Below, piece by piece: positions 57,464 to 64,000 of a stretch of DNA of 64,000 nt (its first letter is position 1; each line of letters begins with the position of its first letter). A program made the position numbers and the translations under genes. Source of the DNA: Perkinsus olseni (Eukaryota; Perkinsozoa; Perkinsida; Perkinsidae). Location of the stretch: contig JABANP010000087.1 in the NCBI GenBank assembly GCA_013115135.1, positions 1-64,000 of the forward strand. Direction: 5' to 3'. A model generated the notes under the pieces. That model did not search any database, was not told where the DNA came from, and saw only the letters and a list, made by a program, of their open reading frames with translations.

Positions 57464-58598
57464 ACAACAGCCCCTTGCTATAAGCTGGTTCTACCAGCCT
57501 TCCGCACTGCGCAGTATGATCTCGCCACAACGCCCCCCAGAAAGTCAGATCGTGCATGCAAGTACAGTTGAACACGCCTTACAGTCGATGCAGCTCTCGA
57601 ATACGACAGGTTCCATTCGTTTTCACAGATAATATACTTGACGATAGCACTAATTCAGCTTGCATGCTAAATTTGGTGATACATCTGTTCGCGTATTGAG
57701 TTATTACTCCCCTAATGTTATGTAAAACTCAGCGCTATATTCTACGAAGCTCAGTGACCAAGGCGCGAGATGATAACTAAGAGTGATCTCAGACCTTTTC
57801 CTCACGAAAAGTCGCTTCCCTCGTTCCTCGGCCTGGAAAATTATCAGGCCGAAATCGGCTCAACTGCAAGCGCTGCGCGAGAGAATTTCCACTACTCGAT
57901 CAAGCGCCGGCGACACATTCTCGAAAATTCGCCCTTACGACCGCAAAATTGCACGATGCACATACCATAAAGACTTCTTCATCAATCATCACAACCCTCG
58001 TCAAATGAAGCTGCTCCCTCCCAGATTGGGTGTCCCAGTACTACCAAAGACCGCTGCACTGACGAGATCGCCATCACCGCCGTCCAGAACCAGCCCCCAA
58101 CACTCGAACCGACTGGTACTCGAAGAAAAACTGAAAGATGAAGCGTACCAGGAATCGAACCGAAGGCCTTCCGCTGCTGGAACCAGAAGATTAACGAACT
58201 GAATTATCACATCGACTTCTCCACATGTCCCTCGGGCAGGCCTGGTAGTGACTCTTGTAAAATATTGACAGCATCCCATTTCCTCTCCACTGACATCGCC
58301 GGGCACACCACGTGCTTCCCTTGTCTCACCGAGCCACTGAAATTGGAAAACCGATGTTGAAATATTCCGGATCTGCATCCGCCGTGAACGCTTGGCACCA
58401 GCGTAGCAGCAATAAGTGTGACAACATCAGTCCGATGGTGATGGTGCGATGGCATCTCACACGAGAACCATCATTTATACAATTTGAATGCGAGGGAAAT
58501 TAACATCCGTTATCCCGCAAAATCCAGGCAGGTCGCTCTCGGTAAGCTTCCAGCCTCCGCCCTTCCCCGAGAATCCCAAATCAGATCCGAACGGCGTA
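57464..58598. other. region without a confident gene
   Basis: Overlapping ORFs on both strands (57783-58202 +, 58001-58378 -) are of similar quality and cannot be ranked. A degenerate tRNA-like stretch lies at about 58142-58210 (-). Confidence 0.3.
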
Positions 58599-58820
58599 TT
58601 ACATAGACTCCACTTTGACCGATCCATCCTTCCGTTGACTAACCGAAGCGCTACTGCTATGCAGTGACTCCTTCTTCAGTCGTACACATGCCCGTTGTGT
58701 TGCCAAGTCAGGGTCGTTCACTCGGATGCCGGACTCACCATTAAACATTCCCGAGAGCGGCGGCCGGTACAGAAGACGCCGGACTGGCGAGCTCGTTGCG
58801 GTGCCTAAGAGTGAAAACAC
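58599..58820 (-). CDS. possible C-terminal exon, hypothetical protein
   Basis: The minus-strand frame reads SGMFNGESGIRVNDPDLATQ, a Lys/Ser-rich stretch and a TAA stop at 58599. Composition is protein-like, but no partner exon or domain is seen. Confidence 0.3.
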   Translation of the reverse strand: MFSLLGTATSSPVRRLLYRPPLSGMFNGESGIRVNDPDLATQRACVRLKKESLHSSSASVSQRKDGSVKVESM

Positions 58821-60148
58821 TTCAAGCAGCTCGTCACACGCAGACAGTGAAGGACATTTTCGTCTAAACTGAATTCATCATCACGGTCATTCCGGACCAG
58901 TACTTGGCTGCAAAAATGATGCGGCAAATTCAGCGCGGTATCAAATTGAGTGGGTTGATCACAATGATACTGTTTTCTGTATAATTTTGATTTACTTGGC
59001 GAGCGACCGAAGCTTTCCGTATTTTGGTACAGTATCCCATAGTTGGGCGAATTACTAAATTTTTCGACACAAATTTGTCGTAAATTGAAGTAATGAGAAA
59101 GAGTATAGACAAACTAAAACTTTCTCTGGCCGTTCAACAGTAGCCTTAGAAGACTGGCATGAAAACGAGCGCATTAATTGGAAGCACCACGTAGTACTGA
59201 GCGGGAAAACTACAAAGAGTGCGATAGAGAGAGTGACAGTAGAGATCCAGTGACGTTGTAGGATAGAAAGAGTAATCTCGTTGTATTTGGAGAATGGCTA
59301 AGTAGATAGAGTGTACTGGGCGTCATCCCCATCTCCATACTACCCTTGATGGCGTTTTCTACGGTCTTCAAAGGTGTTGTTGGCCTTCGTGCATCAACAA
59401 TGCTATCGATTGTCGCGAACAGTGGGGTGTACTCTAACTTGCGTGGAGCCAATCGTACCATTGGTACCACTGCCGACTGCTGGTGGCCTGTTGGGGTCGA
59501 TGCTCTGCCCGCTGATATTACTGATAACATCAATTCAATTCAATTCAATTCAAACTTTATTGCCTGGGCATTACAAGCTCGAAGCTTATCGCCCATCACA
59601 CGACCCGCGCAAGCGGATCCCGATATGGTTAGACCCAACCATAGAGCCTTGAAACAACAGAGGTTAATGAATCTCTCATCATCAGCTCGGAGGCTCTTGA
59701 GAGGAACTTCGTCACAACTACGTCGTGCAGCCAGGGAAGGCGAGGAGGGAGGCATGCCACACTGGGCAGCCTATTAGGCATGAGGGAGAAAGAAGGTGAA
59801 AAGAGGATTAAGTAGTCCCAGGACCAACAACTGCGATTGCGGAAACCCAGATGATTAGATGGTGAAAATTTGTGTAGAAAGGGAGGGCCCAACCAATACC
59901 GAGTCACCAGCAAGGGGGACGTATGGGTATGGCAGGTTCGATCTCTACTTCGTACCGGGAAAACCCCGGCCACCCTCACGCGACGTTGACGCGTAGAGAC
60001 CTGTGAGGGCTGATAACATCAAAAGGTGAGTACCGAATTTGTCAAAGTGAAAGTGCGCATCTTGCACTCTTGCTCTCACTTGCAATTACTCTATATGGAT
60101 GCGTTTGGTAACTGTCGCTCACCCGAAAATTGGTGTCTCGACGGGTAA
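58821..60148. other. intergenic region
   Basis: AT-richer sequence with one 143-codon plus-strand ORF (59346-59777) that runs through a pentanucleotide repeat and shows no domain. It ends at the Helitron 5' border. Confidence 0.3.
59531..59550 (+). repeat. (CAATT)4 microsatellite
   Basis: Four perfect CAATT units, followed by CAAACTTTATTGCC. Such tails often mark the end of a non-LTR element, but no element body was identified. Confidence 0.7.
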
Positions 60149-60800
60149 TCTATATTATAATAACGCGACTGTCATCGTTTGAGTTATCCGGTCTAAAAAA
60201 CCCCCCGTTTAGAATTTCTCGACTCTGTTTTCTGTCAAGTATGTCGTCTATACGTGTCTACTCACAGAGCCTATACCCTGCTCTTAGCTTCCCCTATACC
60301 ACTAGGTATACGAGTAAGAGGCGAGCGAGAAGTGTACGAATATATGGGGTTAAACGTCCACGTAAAAATTTCCGAGATATTTCGTCACTTCCATCGAGTA
60401 TACGTGCAAAATCTAAATCGTTTCACAAATTGATCACATCAAGTGTTCCATAGAACGTATCAGGTTATGGTTACTCATGAGTGTTATTTATCCACGTTCA
60501 ATCCTATATATCCCACGACGTTACACTAAAAGTCAGTGTGTTATATCGAAATTTACGTCGAGGTCTTCCGTAAACCGCTCTACTAAATGGGATAAAACGG
60601 GACTGTGTGATTTTCTCCAACGATGTAGCGGGTTACAACGTTCAATGCGTTAATTTTTCCGACTTAAGCACTGATTATTAAAACGTTCATCGAGATGTCT
60701 AGAAAAAAATAGACGAATATCTTGGAATATCTTTCATACTTCGTCCCACTTTCTTCCTAAAACTTGAATAGGACAGATGACTCATAGTTGGACTTGTAGA

Positions 60801-63800
60801 ATGACTGATACTCCTTTAACTGATCCTGATCATTCGTCCGACAACGACGATAGTATATACGACTTACCACAACAAGCAATAGAACCACACGTTGACGAGC
60901 AAGAAAGAGGTTCTCAGGTAAGTCAGTTTATATTTTGAGTATGGACTTTAACGTACGATTTGTGTTATAGATAAATCCAAGCCGACAATTTAATGACAGA
61001 CAGATTTCAATACGTCGTAGATTACCCAATTACCATCAACGTCAGCTGATACACGAAGTGGGCATCGTTCATCTCACAATCGACAATCGCGTTCTAATCT
61101 GCTTCATGGTCAACCAGAACCTGACAATCAGGTTTGTGCGATTTAAACTACGAATACATCATGACTTTAATTTATACGATTAATTTTGTCAGGTCAGTGG
61201 AGTTTCCTCAACTGCTTCACATCGTTCACATCCTTACGTGCATCATCATTCGTCTCTCGATACACTGTCTAATGCTGTTGTATGTTATTGAACGGAATCT
61301 ATGCTGTGTTAAATATCTATATTCAGAACACGTCATATCGTAATCAAGGACAGCCTCCACGAATACTGAATCAACCACTCGTTGACGAGCAAGAAAGAGG
61401 TTCTCAGGTAAGTCAATTTATATTCTGAGTATGAATCTTAGAATACGATTTGTGTTATAGATAAATCCAAGCCGACAATCTAATAACCAACAACTACATT
61501 CTCGCTCAGTTGGTGACCAACAACAACAACATTCTGACTCTGTAGTAAATCACTCGAGATCGATACCCAATATTACGTACGAATTTCCCAGATTATCCAC
61601 TTCTCGTCGAGCCCAAGTCGTTCACATTCAAACCCAGCTAATGTTCAACAAGGAGAACCTGATCATCAAGTAAGTCAAGCTTGATGCAACGATTCAACGA
61701 CAGACAGATTTCAATATGTCGTAGATTACCCGATTACCATCAATGCCAGCTGATACACAAAATGGGCATCGTTCATCTCACAATCGACAATCACGTTCTA
61801 ATCCACCTCATGATCAACCAGAACCTGACAATGAGGTTTGTGCGATTTAAACTACGAATACATCATGACTTTAATTTATACAATTAATTTTGTCAGGTCA
61901 GTGGAGTCTCCTCAACTGCTTCACATCGTTCACATCCTTACGTGCATCATCATTCGTCTCTCGATACACTGTCTAATGCTGTTGTATGTTATTGAACGGA
62001 ATCTATGCTGTGTTAAATATCTATATTCAGAACACGTCATATCGTAGTCAAGGACAGCCTCCACGAATACTGAATCAACCACTCGTTGACGAGCAAGAAA
62101 GAGGTTCTCAGGTAAGTCAATTTATGAATCTTAGAATACGATTTGTGTTATAGATAAATCCAAGCCGACAATCTAATAACCAACAACTACATTCTCGCTC
62201 AGTTGGTGACCAACAACAACAACATTCTGACTCTGTAGTAAATCACTCGAGATCGATACCCAATATTACGTACGAATTTCCCAGATTATCCACTTCTCGT
62301 CGAGCCCAAGTCGTTCACATTCAAACCCAGCTAATGTTCAACAAGGAGAACCTGATCATCAAGTAAGTCAAGCTTGATGCAACGATTCAACGACAGACAG
62401 ATTTCAATATGTCGTAGATTACCCGATTACCATCAATGCCAGCTGATACACAAAATGGGCATCGTTCATCTCACAATCGACAATCACGTTCTAATCCACC
62501 TCATGATCAACCAGAACCTGACAATGAGGTTTGTGCGATTTAAACTACGAATACATCATGACTTTAATTTATACAATTAATTTTGTCAGGTCAGTGGAGT
62601 CTCCTCAACTGCTTCACATCGTTCACATCCTTACGTGCATCATCATTCGTCTCTCGATACACTGTCTAATGCTGTTGTATGTTATTGAACGGAATCTATG
62701 CTGTGTTAAATATCTATATTCAGAACACGTCATATCGTAGTCAAGGACAGCCTCCACGAATACTGAATCAACCACTCGTTGACGAGCAAGAAAGAGGTTC
62801 TCAGGTAAGTCAATTTATATTCTGAGTATGAATCTTAGAATACGATTTGTGTGATAGATAAATCCAAGCCGACAATCTAATAACCAACAACTACATTCTC
62901 GCTCAGTTGGTGACCAACAACAACAACATTCTGACTCTGTAGTAAATCACTCGAGATCGATACCCAATATTACGTACGAATTTCCCAGATTATCCACTTC
63001 TCGTCGAGCCCAAGTCGTTCACATTCAAACCCAGCTAATGTTCAACAAGGAGAACCTGATCATCAAGTAAGTCAAGCTTGATGCAACGATTCAACGACAG
63101 ACAGATTTCAATATGTCGTAGATTACCCGATTACCATCAATGCCAGCTGATACACAAAATGGGCATCGTTCATCTCACAATCGACAATCACGTTCTAATC
63201 CACCTCATGATCAACCAGAACCTGACAATGAGATTAACGTAATCCAGACAACTCCTTAAATCCATACATAATCATTTTTTTACAGGTTAATCACATTTCC
63301 GACGTGTCAGCTCAGAGGCCCTCTCCTATTAATCATCGAAACGTAACGAATGAACATCCCGATCCAAGAGTACCCGTAAGAAGGCATATAGTTCGAAATC
63401 GTCCACGTCGTCGACCTCGACGTGCGTTGCTCAATAATATGGGTAGAGTTTGCACTATTGATGACTTTTCATATGATACCGTAGTATATCATTCCCTAGG
63501 TAGTATGACAGAAGTTTGTCCTTCATGTGGTGCTTTTATGTGGAAACTTGAACGTCTCACTCGTTCAACTTCGCGCAATATATCTTTCGGTTTATGTTGC
63601 TTGTCGGGTAAAGTTGTAATACCGTCTCCTCCTGCATGTCCCCTTTATCTTAAAAATCTTTTGCGAAATGAAGAAGCTATGAACAGATATTTCGTCAAGC
63701 ATATTCGACGATTTAATACTGCATTAGCCATGTGTAGTATGATAGCTAAAGACATCTCACCGAATGGGCCTTCAGCTTACGTAATACAGGGGCAAGTTTA

Positions 63801-64000
63801 TCGACGAATAGGGTCATTATATAGCGGAGATCATGTACGCCCCTCATTTTTTACAAACTTATTTTTATGATCCTATATGCCAAGACACTTTGAGATCCGG
63901 ATTTTTTTATTTATCGATCATCGTCTCAATATTCAAATATTATTCGCTTACTTGCAGGTCTTCGTTCGATGCTTCACTCATTACCTAACACGTACGTACA
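60801..64000 (+). CDS. Helitron Rep/helicase gene, N-terminal exons
   Basis: The ATG at 60801 opens a 39-codon exon (MTDTPLTDPDHSSDNDDS) ending DEQERGSQ|GTAAGT. Exons then repeat as cassettes (see 61327-63285), all phase 0 and rich in Ser/His/Gln/Pro. The exon from 63286 reads VNHISDVSAQRPSP, an Arg-rich stretch, and the Helitron N domain. That domain includes HSLGSMTEVCPSCGAFMW, the GLCCLSGKV cysteines, YFVKHIRRFNTALAM and VIQGQVYRRIGSLY. At the six-T run (about 63848-63853) the frame is lost; with one T fewer it continues into QTYFYDPICQDTL as expected for the family. After about 63957 LRSMLHSLPNTYV fits the next exon. Confidence 0.85.
61327..62030 (+). repeat. exon cassette, first full copy (704 bp)
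   Basis: It contains five phase-0 exons: a (27 codons, ...LVDEQERGSQ), b1 (27, INPSRQSNNQQLHSRS), b2 (26, ending VQQGEPDHQ), c (37, ending DQPEPDNE) and d (29, VSGVSSTASHRSHPYV). They are separated by GT-AG introns. A diverged partial copy (only exons c and d, b deleted) precedes it at 60918-61326. Confidence 0.85.
62031..62723 (+). repeat. exon cassette, second copy (693 bp)
   Basis: Nearly identical to 61327-62030 apart from an 11-nt deletion (ATTCTGAGTAT) in the intron after exon a. Confidence 0.88.
62724..63285 (+). repeat. exon cassette, third copy, lacks exon d
   Basis: Exons a, b1, b2 and c are as in the other copies. Exon c then extends to DNEIN and splices (GTAATC...TTTTTACAG, ending at 63285) directly to the Helitron-domain exon, again in phase 0. 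Confidence 0.82.

Larger units (their letters stand above)
60149..64000 (+). mobile_element. Helitron, 5' part, continues past the window
   Basis: The AT-rich element begins TCTATATTATAATAA at 60149, directly after an A. This is the usual Helitron 5' end (TCTMTAYTATWATAA) inserted at an A-T site. Downstream lies a gene whose 63.3-64.0 kb exon encodes the Helitron-like N domain. The replication-initiator and helicase parts and the 3' hairpin lie beyond the window. Confidence 0.85.

Noticed and set aside
58142..58210. tRNA-like sequence (minus strand)
   Set aside because: D-loop and B-box similarity is present, but acceptor and T stem have several mismatches; at best a relic.
61134..62740. Repeated 60-70-codon ORFs (MCDLNYEYIM..., MMQRFNDRQ...)
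   Set aside because: They span introns of the Helitron cassettes; the splice-consistent phase-0 exon frames are different.

Overview
The window looks like nuclear DNA of a Perkinsus-type alveolate (Perkinsozoa). Three things point there. Genes are broken into many short exons by GT-AG introns, with a cluster at 43-50 nt. The sortilin-like and TIG/GCC2-GCC3 multipass receptors are of the kind found in alveolates. Both LTRs of a retrotransposon carry the 22-nt dinoflagellate/Perkinsus spliced-leader sequence. Species is not decided by the sequence alone. Exon models were made by eye from reading frame, splice signals and family motifs; no search was run.

Layout. 0-2.5 kb (-): a three-exon protein with OB-fold-like segments. 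2.6-19.7 kb (-): one very large surface-receptor gene with N-terminal TIG/IPT domains, then GCC2/GCC3 cysteine repeats, then a multipass membrane block and a cytoplasmic tail. tRNA-His is nested in one of its introns and tRNA-Pro very probably in another. 21.3-26.8 kb (+): a 22-exon VPS10/sortilin-like sorting receptor with a single +1 frame break. 27.7-41.4 kb: a tandem array of tRNA units (Leu, Met, Gly, Val) invaded by a 4.5-kb DDE-type DNA transposon, which splits tRNA-Gly, and by a 6.6-kb LTR retrotransposon about 14 bp upstream of the next tRNA-Leu. Decayed tRNA copies and a transposase relic follow.

41.7-57.5 kb: mostly minus-strand small genes. These are an alpha/beta hydrolase, a Trp/Asp/Pro-rich protein, several low-complexity proteins, three neighbouring genes with related cysteine-rich modules, a short unknown gene and a GNAT acetyltransferase. 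57.5-60.1 kb is gene-poor. 60.1 kb to the end: the 5' part of a Helitron. Its Rep/helicase gene has a 5-exon, all-phase-0 cassette amplified in tandem ahead of the conserved Helitron N domain. The element runs off the window.

How it fits together. The sortilin-like receptor and the giant receptor are both secretory-pathway membrane proteins, the first probably sorting luminal cargo by a C-terminal acidic DxxLL signal. The tRNA array has acted as a landing site for mobile elements. The best candidates for something undescribed are (1) the spliced leader embedded in the LTR, (2) the two-module cysteine protein family at 53-56 kb, and (3) the exon-cassette amplification in the Helitron.
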